Positions 26,210 through 35,055 of a stretch of DNA of 64,000 nt are shown here, piece by piece (the first letter of the stretch is position 1; every line of letters starts with the position of its first letter). The stretch comes from Pelagibius sp964472095 (lineage in GTDB: Bacteria; Pseudomonadota; Alphaproteobacteria; Kiloniellales; Kiloniellaceae). A program made the position numbers and the translations under genes. Below the pieces are notes generated by a model. The model was given only the letters and a program-made list of their open reading frames with translations. It was not told the DNA's origin and ran no database searches. The DNA is taken from the NCBI GenBank assembly GCA_964472095.1, contig CAYYIV010000002.1, forward strand, positions 186,001 to 250,000, read 5' to 3'.

Positions 26210-27213
26210 CAGTGATAGCCCTCGTCGGGATCGACCTTGCCGCGGAACACCCAATAGGCGTAGCCGGTGTAGCCGAGGATGATCGGAATCAGCACCGCCG
26301 CGCCTACCAGCAGGAAGGCCAGGCTGGCATCGGGGGCGGCAGCCTGCCAGATGGTGACGCTGGTCGGCACGATATAAGGGTAGAAGCTGATGCCGATGCC
26401 GGCGAAGCAGAGCACAAAGATGGCCAGCGCCGCCAGGAAGGGCTGGGCCGGTCGGTGGTCGAGCAGGCCGCGGAACAGGGCCCAGGCCGCGGCCGCCACC
26501 AGGGCCGGTACAACGAGACTGAAGATCACGGTCGGCCAGGCGAACCAGCGCTCCAGAAAGGTGATATTGAGGAAGGGCGTCGCCAGGCTGACCACGGCGA
26601 TGAGGACCAGCGTGGCGATGGCGCTGACCCAGGCGAAGTCCCGGGCGCGGCGCAGCAGGTGACCCTCCGTCTTCATCACCAGCCATGTGGCGCCGAGCAG
26701 GGCGTAGCCGACGACCAGAGCCACGCCGGTCAGGAGGCTGAAGGGCGTCAGCCAGTCCCACCAGCCGCCGGCATAGGCACGGTCGGCAACCTCGATGCCC
26801 TGTACCAGAGCGCCGAGGGTGATGCCCTGGGTGAAGGCGGCGAGCAGCGAGCCGCCGGCGAAGCCCCAGTCCCAGAGGAGCTTGCCGCGCACCGTGCGGT
26901 GGCGGAACTCGAAGGAGACACCGCGGAAGATCAGGCCGATCAGCATGGCGATCAGCGGCGCGTAGAGCGCGGGCAGGATGGTCGCGTAGGCCAGCGGGAA
27001 GGCGGCGAAGAGTCCGCCGCCGCCAAGCACCAGCCAGGTCTCGTTGCCGTCCCACACCGGCGCCACGGAGTTCATGGCGACGTCGCGGTCGCGCCCTTTG
27101 TCGATCAGCGGGAAGAGCACACCGATGCCGAGGTCGAAGCCGTCGAGCACCACGTAGGCCAGCACGGCGAAGGCGATCAGCGCTGCCCAGATGAAGGGGA
27201 GATCGAGTTCCAT
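26209..27213 (-). CDS. cydB: Cytochrome bd/CIO-type quinol oxidase subunit II
   Basis: Inner-membrane subunit of 334 residues with about eight to nine helices. The N-terminus MELDLPFIWAALIAFAVLAYVVLDGFDLGIGVLFP is the CydB signature, followed by NSVAPVWDGNETWLVLGGGGLFAAFPLAYA and, near the end, IPIILGYTGYAYWVFRGKVDPDEGYH. It supports quinol oxidation and oxygen reduction by subunit I. The ATG with SD GAGGAGG at 27213 is preferred over an upstream in-frame ATG at 27303. It follows subunit I by 13 bases and overlaps the DUF2474-like microprotein. Confidence 0.95.
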   Translation of the reverse strand: MELDLPFIWAALIAFAVLAYVVLDGFDLGIGVLFPLIDKGRDRDVAMNSVAPVWDGNETWLVLGGGGLFAAFPLAYATILPALYAPLIAMLIGLIFRGVSFEFRHRTVRGKLLWDWGFAGGSLLAAFTQGITLGALVQGIEVADRAYAGGWWDWLTPFSLLTGVALVVGYALLGATWLVMKTEGHLLRRARDFAWVSAIATLVLIAVVSLATPFLNITFLERWFAWPTVIFSLVVPALVAAAAWALFRGLLDHRPAQPFLAALAIFVLCFAGIGISFYPYIVPTSVTIWQAAAPDASLAFLLVGAAVLIPIILGYTGYAYWVFRGKVDPDEGYH

Positions 27214-27226
27214 TGCTGTAGCCTCC

Positions 27227-28639
27227 TCACTCGCCGGCGCGGCGGCGGCGGCGGCCCGCAAGCGCCGGGCCTGGGGTGATCCCGGCCGCACGGACCGGCC
27301 CAAGGTCCTCCTCGATCTTTTCCTGCGGCGAGCGGCCCATCAGCCGCAGAACGTAGAACGTACCGGCTCCGAAGACGACGAAGTAGACCAGCACAAAAGA
27401 GACGAGCGAGGCGCCGACCGCCGGCGCCTCCAGCGGCGAGGCCGACTGCGCGGTGGTGAGCAGGCCGTAGACCGTCCACGGCTGGCGACCGACCTCGGTG
27501 GTGACCCAGCCGGCAAGCACGGCGCCGAAGCCGGCCGGCCCCATGACGACGGCGCAGCGGTGCAGCCAGGTCGCCTCGTAGAGCCGGCGGCGCACGCGCA
27601 TGACCAGGCTCCAGATACCGATTCCGACCATGGCAAAACCGAGCGCCACCATGATGCGGAAACTCCAGAACACGATCGCCGACATCGGGCGCTCTTCCCT
27701 CGGCCAGGCCTTCAGGCCCTGTACTTCGCCGTCCCACTCGTGGGTCAGGATCAGCGAGCCGAGATTAGGGATTTCGATGCGATAGCGGGTCTCCTCGGCA
27801 CTGTCGTCGGGCAGCCCGAAGAGGATCAGCGGCGCGCCGCGCTGACTCTCCTCCCAGTGGCCCTCCATCGCGGCGACCTTGGCCGGCTGGTGCTCCAGGG
27901 TGTTGAGGCCGTGCAGGTCACCGGCCACAACCTGCAGCGGGGCCACGACGAGCGCCATCCACATGGCCATGGAGAACATGATGCGGGCACCCTCGTCGTG
28001 GCGGTCACGCAGCAAGTGCCAGGCACCGACGCCACCGACCACGAAGGCGGTAGTGAGATAGGCGGCGAGCACCATGTGCACGAGGCGGTAGGGGAAGGAG
28101 GGATTGAAGATCGCCGCCCACCAGTCGGTCGGCACGAACTGGCCGACCTCGTTGATCGCGAATCCCGCCGGCGTGTGCATCCAGGAATTCGCCGAGAGAA
28201 TCCAAAAGGCCGAGAGCAGCGTACCGACGGCGACCATCAGGGTGGCGAAGAAGTGCAGCTTCGGACCCACCCGGCTGAGGCCGAACAGCATGACCCCGAG
28301 GAAACCTGCCTCGAGGAAAAAAGCGCTCAAGACCTCGTAGCCCATCAGCGGTCCAAGGATCGGCCCGGTCTTGTCGGAGAAGACGCTCCAGTTGGTGCCG
28401 AACTGATAGCTCATGACGACACCGGAGACGACGCCCATGCCGAAGACCACGGCGAAGATGGTCTTCCAGTATTCGAACACCGTCATGTAGCGCTGGTCGC
28501 GGGTCCACAGCCACAGAGCCTCGAGCACGGCGAGATAGCTGGCCAAGCCGATGGTGAAGGCCGGAAAGATGATGTGGGCAGAGACGGTAAAGGCGAACTG
28601 AAAGCGCGCCAGGTCCACCGCTGTTGTCGTATCGAACAT
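27227..28639 (-). CDS. cydA: Cytochrome bd/CIO-type quinol oxidase subunit I
   Basis: Haem-bearing subunit of 470 residues. Visible features are the N-terminal haem-ligand His22 in FTVSAHIIFPAFTIG, GMGVVSGVVMSYQFGTNWS, SANSWMHTPAGF and the family motif GWVTTEVGRQPWTVYG. The quinol-binding Q-loop is short, as in cyanide-insensitive oxidases (CioA), unlike the long Q-loop of E. coli CydA. The enzyme would oxidise ubiquinol at low oxygen or under stress. First gene of the cydAB-DUF2474 operon. Confidence 0.95.
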   Translation of the reverse strand: MFDTTTAVDLARFQFAFTVSAHIIFPAFTIGLASYLAVLEALWLWTRDQRYMTVFEYWKTIFAVVFGMGVVSGVVMSYQFGTNWSVFSDKTGPILGPLMGYEVLSAFFLEAGFLGVMLFGLSRVGPKLHFFATLMVAVGTLLSAFWILSANSWMHTPAGFAINEVGQFVPTDWWAAIFNPSFPYRLVHMVLAAYLTTAFVVGGVGAWHLLRDRHDEGARIMFSMAMWMALVVAPLQVVAGDLHGLNTLEHQPAKVAAMEGHWEESQRGAPLILFGLPDDSAEETRYRIEIPNLGSLILTHEWDGEVQGLKAWPREERPMSAIVFWSFRIMVALGFAMVGIGIWSLVMRVRRRLYEATWLHRCAVVMGPAGFGAVLAGWVTTEVGRQPWTVYGLLTTAQSASPLEAPAVGASLVSFVLVYFVVFGAGTFYVLRLMGRSPQEKIEEDLGPVRAAGITPGPALAGRRRRRAGE

Positions 28640-28835
28640 CTCGGAGCTACCTTCGCAGGGCGGTTATCGGGCTTCCAGAATGGCACCTGCAGCACCTGCC
28701 GCCACCGGCGCGCTACGTCGCAGGGAGCATTTGCCGCAGGCCCGTGTTGTACCTCGTATCTAGCCCACCGCGGATTTCCTTTCTGTAACTAGGTCACATT
28801 CCCCCGCGTTCCACTCCCGGTCACCCGCAGCCGTT
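28640..28835. promoter_or_regulatory. Probable cydA promoter region with an imperfect palindrome
   Basis: Between the cydA start and the end of cbbR. An imperfect inverted repeat GTAAC-TAG-GTCAC occurs at 28785-28797, about 150 bases upstream of cydA. No clear FNR box (TTGAT-N4-ATCAA) was seen. No gene is visible in the 196 bases. Confidence 0.35.
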
Positions 28836-29750
28836 TCACGGCAGGATTTCGCCCTTGCGGGCGATGATAAAGCGGCGCAGCACCTCCGCAGCCCGCGTCA
28901 GTTCGCGGTCGGCGCGGTGGATCAGGAACCACTGGCGCACCAGCGGCAGGCCTTCGACTTGCAGGGTGGCCAGCTTACCCTCCGCCAGCTCGGCATGACA
29001 GGTATGCGCGGAAATGACGGCGATGCCGAGGCCCGCCATCACCGCCTGCTTGATGGTCTCGTTGGTGCCCATCTCCACCGTGCTGAAGGTCCGTCCGCCG
29101 CCGATACGGTCGAGGAAGCGGGTCATCAGGGCGCGCGTGCCGGAACCCTCCTCGCGCGCGAGAAAAGTTTCGCGCAGCAGGTCTTCCGGCAGAATTTCCG
29201 GATCGCCGACCAGCGGATGGTCGGGCGCAGCGACCAGAATGTGGGGATGATCGCCGAGAACCTCGCGCTCCACGGCGACATGGGCCGGCGGGCGGCCCAT
29301 GATCAACAGGTCGTATTCGCGGCGCTCCAGGCCCTTGATGATCTCCGTGCGGTTGCCGATGGCGAGCCGCACGCGGATATCGGGATGCTCCTGGCGGAAG
29401 CGGGCCACGATGCCCGGTGCGAAGTACTTCCCGGTGCTCACCACGCCGAGACTCACCGAGCCGGTGGCCCCGGCCGCCAGAGCCTCAATTTTGACCCGGC
29501 TGCGCTCGATCACCTTTTCGATCTCATCCGCCGCCTCCAGCAGCTCCTGGCCGACCTCGGTCGGCTCGGGACCCTCGGGATTCTTCTGGTAGATCGCCTG
29601 TCCGACGATTCTCTCCAACGATTTCAAATGGGTGGTGACTGCCGGTGGGGTGACGAAAAGGGCCTGAGCGGCCTGTGTCACCGACCCCGTGCGCATGGTC
29701 GCCGCGAAGGCGCGGAGCTGTTTCAGGGAGAGGCTGCGAAGGTCGACCAT
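28836..29750 (-). CDS. cbbR: LysR-type transcriptional regulator CbbR
   Basis: DNA-binding regulator of 304 residues. The winged helix-turn-helix is at about residues 8-65 (LKQLRAFAATMRTGSVTQAAQALFVTPPAVTTHLKSLE), followed by a LysR substrate-binding domain from about residue 95 (GSVSLGVVSTGKYFAPGIVARFRQEHPDIRV). It is divergent from a RubisCO/Calvin operon, the standard place of CbbR, which activates cbb genes in response to metabolites such as RuBP or NADPH. No SD is seen before the ATG, which lies in an AT-rich intergenic region. Confidence 0.93.
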   Translation of the reverse strand: MVDLRSLSLKQLRAFAATMRTGSVTQAAQALFVTPPAVTTHLKSLERIVGQAIYQKNPEGPEPTEVGQELLEAADEIEKVIERSRVKIEALAAGATGSVSLGVVSTGKYFAPGIVARFRQEHPDIRVRLAIGNRTEIIKGLERREYDLLIMGRPPAHVAVEREVLGDHPHILVAAPDHPLVGDPEILPEDLLRETFLAREEGSGTRALMTRFLDRIGGGRTFSTVEMGTNETIKQAVMAGLGIAVISAHTCHAELAEGKLATLQVEGLPLVRQWFLIHRADRELTRAAEVLRRFIIARKGEILP

Positions 29751-29897
29751 AGTTTAATTTAACCAGCATTCGATTTTATTAAATTTTCTTTTGTCGAATT
29801 TTCACTGAGCATCTGGCTCCGCACAAGCAGGAATCGCCGCCGATCGGCGGCTTCCCGGTAAAAAGCGCCGGCGAACGGCGCCTTGGGAGGAGAGGAA
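29751..29897. promoter_or_regulatory. Divergent cbbR-cbbF promoter and probable CbbR operator
   Basis: AT-rich stretch in otherwise GC-rich DNA. AATTTAA (29756-29762) and TTAAATT (29779-29785) form an inverted repeat next to the cbbR start, the kind of T-rich dyad LysR proteins bind. The SD GGGAGGAGAGG for cbbF lies at the right end. Confidence 0.6.
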
Positions 29898-30962
29898 ATG
29901 GTCGCCGTCGCACGTCGTTCCGCGCTTTCGATCGGACAGTCCCTCTCGGCCTATCTCGCCGAGGCGGCCGGCGATGATCGCCAGCGGGCGGTGGCGGAGA
30001 CCGTGGCTGCCCTGGCCGCCGCCGCGACGCAGATCTCCCGCCTCGTCGCCGAGGGCCCCCTCGGCGGCGCCCACGGCGCAGCCACCGGCCGCGCCAATGC
30101 CGACGGCGACGCGCAGGTGGCGCTCGACCTGCAGGCCAACGCCTACATGCTCGCCGCGCTGCAGCGGGTGCCCGTCGCCTACTTCGCATCGGAGGAGGAG
30201 AACGCCATCCTCACCCTGACACCGGACGCGCCGGTCTCGGTCGCCGTCGATCCGCTGGACGGGTCATCCAACGTCGACGTGAACGTCTCCATCGGCAGCA
30301 TCTTCTCGATCTTTCCCACCGATGCGGCAGGCGCCACCGCCTCCTTCTTCCGGCCGGGCGCCGAGCAGCTCGCCGCCGGCTATTTCATCTACGGCCCGCA
30401 CACCGCCCTGGTGTTGAGCCTCGGCCAGGGTGTCGACCTCTTCGTGCTGGAGCCCAGCGGGGGAACCTTCCTTCTCGCCCGCAGCGGCCTCGGCATTCCC
30501 CTGCAGACCAAGGAATTCGCCATCAACGCCTCCAACCACCGGCACTGGTTCCCGCCGATCCGCACCTTCATCGACGACTGCCTGGAAGGCGTCGACGGCC
30601 CGCGCGGCAAGAATTTCAACATGCGCTGGGTGGCTTCCCTGGTCGCCGAGACCCACCGCATTTTCACGCGCGGCGGCGTCTTCCTCTACCCGGCCGACCG
30701 GCGCGCCGGCTACGAGAAGGGGCGCCTGCGCCTGCTCTACGAGGCATTCCCGATGGCCTTTCTCGCCGAGCAGGCCGGCGGCGCGGCGACCGACGGCATC
30801 GAGCGCATCCTCACCAAGGTGCCGGGAGAACTGCACCAGCGCACGCCCCTGGTCTTCGGCTCGGTCGAGAACGTTATCTGCATCGCTGCGTATCACGTCG
30901 ACCCCAGCCGCGTGCGCGACCTTCCGCCGCTGTTCCGCGACCGCGGCCTCTTCAGTTCTTGA
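29898..30962 (+). CDS. cbbF: Class I fructose-1,6-bisphosphatase
   Basis: Calvin-cycle enzyme of 354 residues that hydrolyses fructose-1,6-bisphosphate, and in bacteria often sedoheptulose-1,7-bisphosphate. The metal-binding motif is VAVDPLDGSSNVDVNVSIGSIFS; the YASEEEN-like EENAI segment and GGVFLYPADRR near the C-terminus also fit class I FBPase. The ATG at 29898 is preferred because GGAGG lies 8 bases before it; an upstream in-frame ATG at 29883 overlaps that SD. First gene of the cbbFPTALSXZ operon. Confidence 0.95.
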   Translation: MVAVARRSALSIGQSLSAYLAEAAGDDRQRAVAETVAALAAAATQISRLVAEGPLGGAHGAATGRANADGDAQVALDLQANAYMLAALQRVPVAYFASEEENAILTLTPDAPVSVAVDPLDGSSNVDVNVSIGSIFSIFPTDAAGATASFFRPGAEQLAAGYFIYGPHTALVLSLGQGVDLFVLEPSGGTFLLARSGLGIPLQTKEFAINASNHRHWFPPIRTFIDDCLEGVDGPRGKNFNMRWVASLVAETHRIFTRGGVFLYPADRRAGYEKGRLRLLYEAFPMAFLAEQAGGAATDGIERILTKVPGELHQRTPLVFGSVENVICIAAYHVDPSRVRDLPPLFRDRGLFSS

Positions 30963-30979
30963 GCGAGTAGTCAGCCTTC

Positions 30980-31855
30980 ATGTCCGTCAAGCACCCGATC
31001 ATCTCCGTCGTCGGCTCCTCCGGGGCCGGCACCTCCACGGTGAAGCACACCTTCGACCAGATATTCCGCCGCGAGGAGATCGTCGCCGCGTCGATCGAAG
31101 GCGACGCCTTCCACCGCTTCGACCGTGCCGCGATGAAGGCCGAACTGGCGCGCCGCAGCGAGGAAGGCGACCAGACCTTCAGCCACTTCTCCCTCGAGGC
31201 CAACATCCTCGACGAACTGGAGAACAGCTTCCGGGAATACGGCGAAACCGGGAAAGGCCGCACCCGACACTACGTGCACAACGACGAGGAGGCGGACCGC
31301 TACGGCGTGCCGGCGGGCCACTTCACCGACTGGCATGAATTCGGCGAGAACTCCGACCTGCTGTTCTACGAGGGTCTGCATGGTGCGGTGAAGACGCCGG
31401 AGATCGACATCGCCGGCAAGGCCGACCTCAAGATCGGTGTGGTGCCGGTGATCAATCTGGAATGGATCCAGAAGATTCACCGCGACCGCGCCTCACGCGG
31501 CTATACCACCGAGGCGGTGACAGACACCATCTTGCGGCGCATGCACTCCTACGTGCACGTGATCTGCCCGCAGTTCACTGAGACCGACATCAATTTTCAG
31601 CGCGTGCCGGTGGTCGACACCTCGAACCCCTTCATCGCGCGCTGGATTCCGACCGCCGGTGAGTCCCTCGTCGTCATTCGCTTCAAGAGCCCGCGCGGCA
31701 TCGACTTTCCCTATCTGGTCTCCATGGTCCAGGGCAGCTGGATGAGCCGCGCCAATTCCATCGTCATTCCCGGCGACAAGATGGATCTCGCCATGCAGCT
31801 GATCCTGACGCCGATGATCATCCGACTCGTCGAGCGCGGACGCCGTGCCCAATGA
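30980..31855 (+). CDS. cbbP: Phosphoribulokinase
   Basis: Class I (bacterial, octameric type) phosphoribulokinase of 291 residues, which makes RuBP for RubisCO using ATP. The P-loop is GSSGAGTST (residues 12-20), then EGDAFHRFDRAAMKAEL, a characteristic long insertion HYVHNDEEADRYGVPAGHFTDW, and LLFYEGLHGA. Located 17 bases after cbbF. The SD is weak. Confidence 0.96.
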   Translation: MSVKHPIISVVGSSGAGTSTVKHTFDQIFRREEIVAASIEGDAFHRFDRAAMKAELARRSEEGDQTFSHFSLEANILDELENSFREYGETGKGRTRHYVHNDEEADRYGVPAGHFTDWHEFGENSDLLFYEGLHGAVKTPEIDIAGKADLKIGVVPVINLEWIQKIHRDRASRGYTTEAVTDTILRRMHSYVHVICPQFTETDINFQRVPVVDTSNPFIARWIPTAGESLVVIRFKSPRGIDFPYLVSMVQGSWMSRANSIVIPGDKMDLAMQLILTPMIIRLVERGRRAQ

Positions 31856-31885
31856 GCCGCACCAAGTGAACGAAAGGAGCTCCCG

Positions 31886-33919
31886 ATGAGCCCAGTGCAG
31901 ACCACCGAAGCGGCCGCCGCGAGCGGCCTGGCGTCGCTCCATCCAGCTTCCGCCACGGCCTTGATGGCCAACGCGATCCGCGCCCTGGCAATGGATGCCG
32001 TGCAGCAGGCCAACTCCGGCCACCCCGGCATGCCGATGGGCATGGCCGATGTCGCCACTGTGCTGTTCAGCGAGTTCCTGAAGTTCGATCCGGCGGCGCC
32101 GGACTGGCCCGATCGCGACCGCTTCGTGCTGTCGGCCGGGCACGGCTCCATGCTGCTTTACGCGCTGCTCCACCTGACCGGCTATGAGGACATGACGCTG
32201 GCGGAGCTGAAGAACTTCCGCCAGCTCGGCAGCCGCACCGCCGGCCATCCGGAATACGGCCACGCCGCCGGCATCGAGGTGACCACGGGCCCGCTCGGCC
32301 AGGGCCTCGCCACCGCCGTCGGCATGGCGCTGGCCGAGCGCCTGCTGGCTGCCGAGTTCGGCAATGCCCTGGTGGGCCACTACACCTACGTGCTGGCCGG
32401 CGACGGCTGCCTGATGGAGGGCATCAGCCACGAGGCCATCGACCTCGCCGGCCATCTCAAGTTGGGCAAGCTGATCGTCCTCTTCGACGACAATGCCATC
32501 TCGATCGACGGGCCGACCTCCCTGGCCACGTCTACGGACCAGCTCGCCCGCTTCGCGGCGGCGGGCTGGTCCGTCTTTCGCACCGACGGCCATGAGCCGG
32601 GCGCGATCTACGACGCTATCGCCGCCGCCCGCAACAGCGACCGGCCAAGCCTCATCGCCTGCCGCACGGTGATCGGCTACGGCGCACCGCACAAGCAGGG
32701 CACCGCCGCCACCCACGGTGCGCCGCTTGGCGCGGAGGAAGTGGCCGCCGCGCGCAAGAAGCTCGGCTGGTGCTATCCGCCTTTCGAGGTTCCGGCCGAG
32801 ATCCGCGCCGCCTGGCACGAAACCGGCGCCCGCGGCCGCCGCGCGCGGGAAGCCTGGCGCCAGCGACTCGCAGCCGCTGCGCCGGTCCAGCGCGCCGCCT
32901 TCCAGGCGCGCATGCAGGGCGATCTTCCCGCCGCAGCCACAGCCGTGATCGACGACCTGAAGCGGAGGTTCACCGCCGAGCGACCGCAACTCGCCACCCG
33001 CCAGTCCTCGCAGGCGGTGCTGGAGGAGCTGGTGGCGGCCGTCCCCGGCCTGATCGGGGGTTCGGCAGATCTCACCGGCTCGGTGGGCACCAAAACCAGC
33101 GCTTACAAGCCGATCACCCCGGCCGACTTCGCCGGTACTTACATCCACTACGGCGTACGCGAACACGGCATGGCGGCGGCGATGAACGGCCTGGCGCTGC
33201 ATGGCGGCTTCATTCCCTTCGGCGGCACCTTCCTCGCCTTCGCCGACTACAGCCGGCCGGCGATCCGCCTTGCCGCCCTCATGGGTATCCGGGTGATCCA
33301 CGTGATGACCCACGATTCCATCGGCCTCGGCGAGGATGGCCCGACCCACCAGCCGGTCGAGCAGCTGGCCTCGCTGCGCGCCATGCCGAATCTACTGGTC
33401 TTCCGCCCCTGCGACGCGGTGGAGACCGCCGAGGCCTGGGCCTGCGCACTGGCCAGCGAGCACGGTCCCTCGGTGCTTTGTCTCACCCGCCAGGGCCTGC
33501 CGACGCTGAGAACCCAGCATGTGGTCGGGAACCTGACGGCACGCGGCGCCTACGTCCTGCGTGAGGTGGCCGATGCGCGCGACGTCACCCTGCTGGCGAC
33601 CGGATCGGAGGTCATGCTGGCGGTCGAAGCCGCCGAGACACTGGCCGCCGAGGGCATCCGGGCCGCCGTGGTCTCCATGCCCTGCTGGGAGCTGTTCAAG
33701 CAGCAGCCCGCCGCCTACCGCGCCGAGGTGCTGGGTAGCGCGCCCCGCGTCGCCGTCGAGGCCGCCACCCGCAACGACTGGGACCAGTGGATCACGCCGG
33801 AGGGCGGCTTCGTCGGCATGACCGGCTTCGGCGCCTCCGCCCCTGCCGAGCACCTCTACCGGCACTTCGGCATCACCCCAGACGCCATAGCCGAAGCCGC
33901 CCGCAACCTCGTCCGCTAG
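31886..33919 (+). CDS. cbbT: Transketolase
   Basis: Thiamine-diphosphate enzyme of 677 residues for the ketol transfers that regenerate RuBP. The N-terminal domain shows NSGHPGMPMGMADVATVL and GDGCLMEGISHEA (ThDP/Mg site GDG-N variant), the middle domain YIHYGVREHGMAAAMNG and HDSIGLGEDGPTHQPVEQLASLRAMPN, and the C-terminal domain LLATGSEV. The ATG has a good AAAGGAG SD. Its place in the operon marks it as the Calvin-cycle copy. Confidence 0.96.
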   Translation: MSPVQTTEAAAASGLASLHPASATALMANAIRALAMDAVQQANSGHPGMPMGMADVATVLFSEFLKFDPAAPDWPDRDRFVLSAGHGSMLLYALLHLTGYEDMTLAELKNFRQLGSRTAGHPEYGHAAGIEVTTGPLGQGLATAVGMALAERLLAAEFGNALVGHYTYVLAGDGCLMEGISHEAIDLAGHLKLGKLIVLFDDNAISIDGPTSLATSTDQLARFAAAGWSVFRTDGHEPGAIYDAIAAARNSDRPSLIACRTVIGYGAPHKQGTAATHGAPLGAEEVAAARKKLGWCYPPFEVPAEIRAAWHETGARGRRAREAWRQRLAAAAPVQRAAFQARMQGDLPAAATAVIDDLKRRFTAERPQLATRQSSQAVLEELVAAVPGLIGGSADLTGSVGTKTSAYKPITPADFAGTYIHYGVREHGMAAAMNGLALHGGFIPFGGTFLAFADYSRPAIRLAALMGIRVIHVMTHDSIGLGEDGPTHQPVEQLASLRAMPNLLVFRPCDAVETAEAWACALASEHGPSVLCLTRQGLPTLRTQHVVGNLTARGAYVLREVADARDVTLLATGSEVMLAVEAAETLAAEGIRAAVVSMPCWELFKQQPAAYRAEVLGSAPRVAVEAATRNDWDQWITPEGGFVGMTGFGASAPAEHLYRHFGITPDAIAEAARNLVR

Positions 33920-33946
33920 GGCGCTCGAAACGAAAGGAGACCCGCG

Positions 33947-35029
33947 ATGGCACGTATCACCCTGCGGCAGCTGCTCGACCATGCGGCCGAGCGCGGCTAC
34001 GGCCTGCCTGCCTTCAACGTGAACAACATGGAACAGATCCTGGCTATCATGCAGGCGGCCGCCGCGGTAGACGCGCCGGTCATCCTCCAGGCCAGCCGCG
34101 GCGCGCGCTCTTACGCCGGAGACGTGATGATCCGCAAGATGGTGGAAGCCGTGGAGGAGATGTATCCGCGGATCCCCGTCTGCCTGCACCAGGACCACGG
34201 CAACAGCGAGGCGACCTGCTACTCCGCCATGCAGCAGGGCTTCACCAGCGTGATGATGGACGGCTCGCTGGAGACCGACGCCAAGACGCCGGCGAGCTAC
34301 GACTATAACCTCGCCATTACCGCCAGGGTGACGGAGACCGCCCACGCCATCGGCGTCTCCATGGAGGGCGAACTCGGCTGCCTCGGCTCGCTGGAGACCG
34401 GCGAAGGCGAACAGGAGGACGGCCACGGCGCCGAGGGCAAGCTCTCGCGCGAGCAGCTGCTGACCGACCCGGACCAGGCGGTCGACTTCGTCGCCAGGAC
34501 CAGGGTCGACGCCCTCGCCATCGCCATGGGCACTTCGCACGGCGCCTACAAGTTCTCGCGCCAGCCCGACGGCGAGATCCTCGCCATGGACGTCGTCAAG
34601 GCGATCCACGAGCGCCTGCCCAACATCCACCTGGTGATGCACGGCTCCTCCTCGGTGCCGCAGGACCTGCAGGAGACCTTCAACCGCTTCGGCGGCGCGA
34701 TGCCGCAGACCTGGGGCGTGCCGGTGGAGGAGATCCAGCGCGGCATCAAGTACGGCGTGCGTAAGGTGAATATCGACACCGACTGCCGCCTCGCCATCAC
34801 CGGCCAGTTCCGCAAGGTGGCGCAGGAGAACAAGGCGGAGTTCGACCCGCGCAAGTTTCTGAAGCCCTCGCTGGACGCCATGCAGAGTCTCTGCAAGGAC
34901 CGCTTCGAGCGCTTCGGCGCCGCCGGCCAGGCCTTCAAGATCACGCCGCTGCCGCTCGCTGCCATGGCCGAGCGATACCGCAGCGGTGCACTCGACCCGC
35001 AGCACGCCAAGGCCACCAGGGCCGCCTGA
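33947..35029 (+). CDS. cbbA: Class II fructose-bisphosphate aldolase (Calvin-cycle subtype)
   Basis: Zinc-dependent aldolase of 360 residues. The zinc histidines lie in VCLHQDHGNSEAT, in IAMGTSHGAYKF and in IHLVMHGSSSVPQ. The GAYKFSRQPDGE segment and the internal ETGEGEQEDGHGAEG insertion are typical of the CbbA subtype, which can also condense DHAP with erythrose-4-phosphate. The leader CGAAACGAAAGGAG before the ATG resembles the cbbT leader. Confidence 0.95.
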   Translation: MARITLRQLLDHAAERGYGLPAFNVNNMEQILAIMQAAAAVDAPVILQASRGARSYAGDVMIRKMVEAVEEMYPRIPVCLHQDHGNSEATCYSAMQQGFTSVMMDGSLETDAKTPASYDYNLAITARVTETAHAIGVSMEGELGCLGSLETGEGEQEDGHGAEGKLSREQLLTDPDQAVDFVARTRVDALAIAMGTSHGAYKFSRQPDGEILAMDVVKAIHERLPNIHLVMHGSSSVPQDLQETFNRFGGAMPQTWGVPVEEIQRGIKYGVRKVNIDTDCRLAITGQFRKVAQENKAEFDPRKFLKPSLDAMQSLCKDRFERFGAAGQAFKITPLPLAAMAERYRSGALDPQHAKATRAA

Positions 35030-35055
35030 CGGCTTCCCCGAACAGGAGAGAGAAC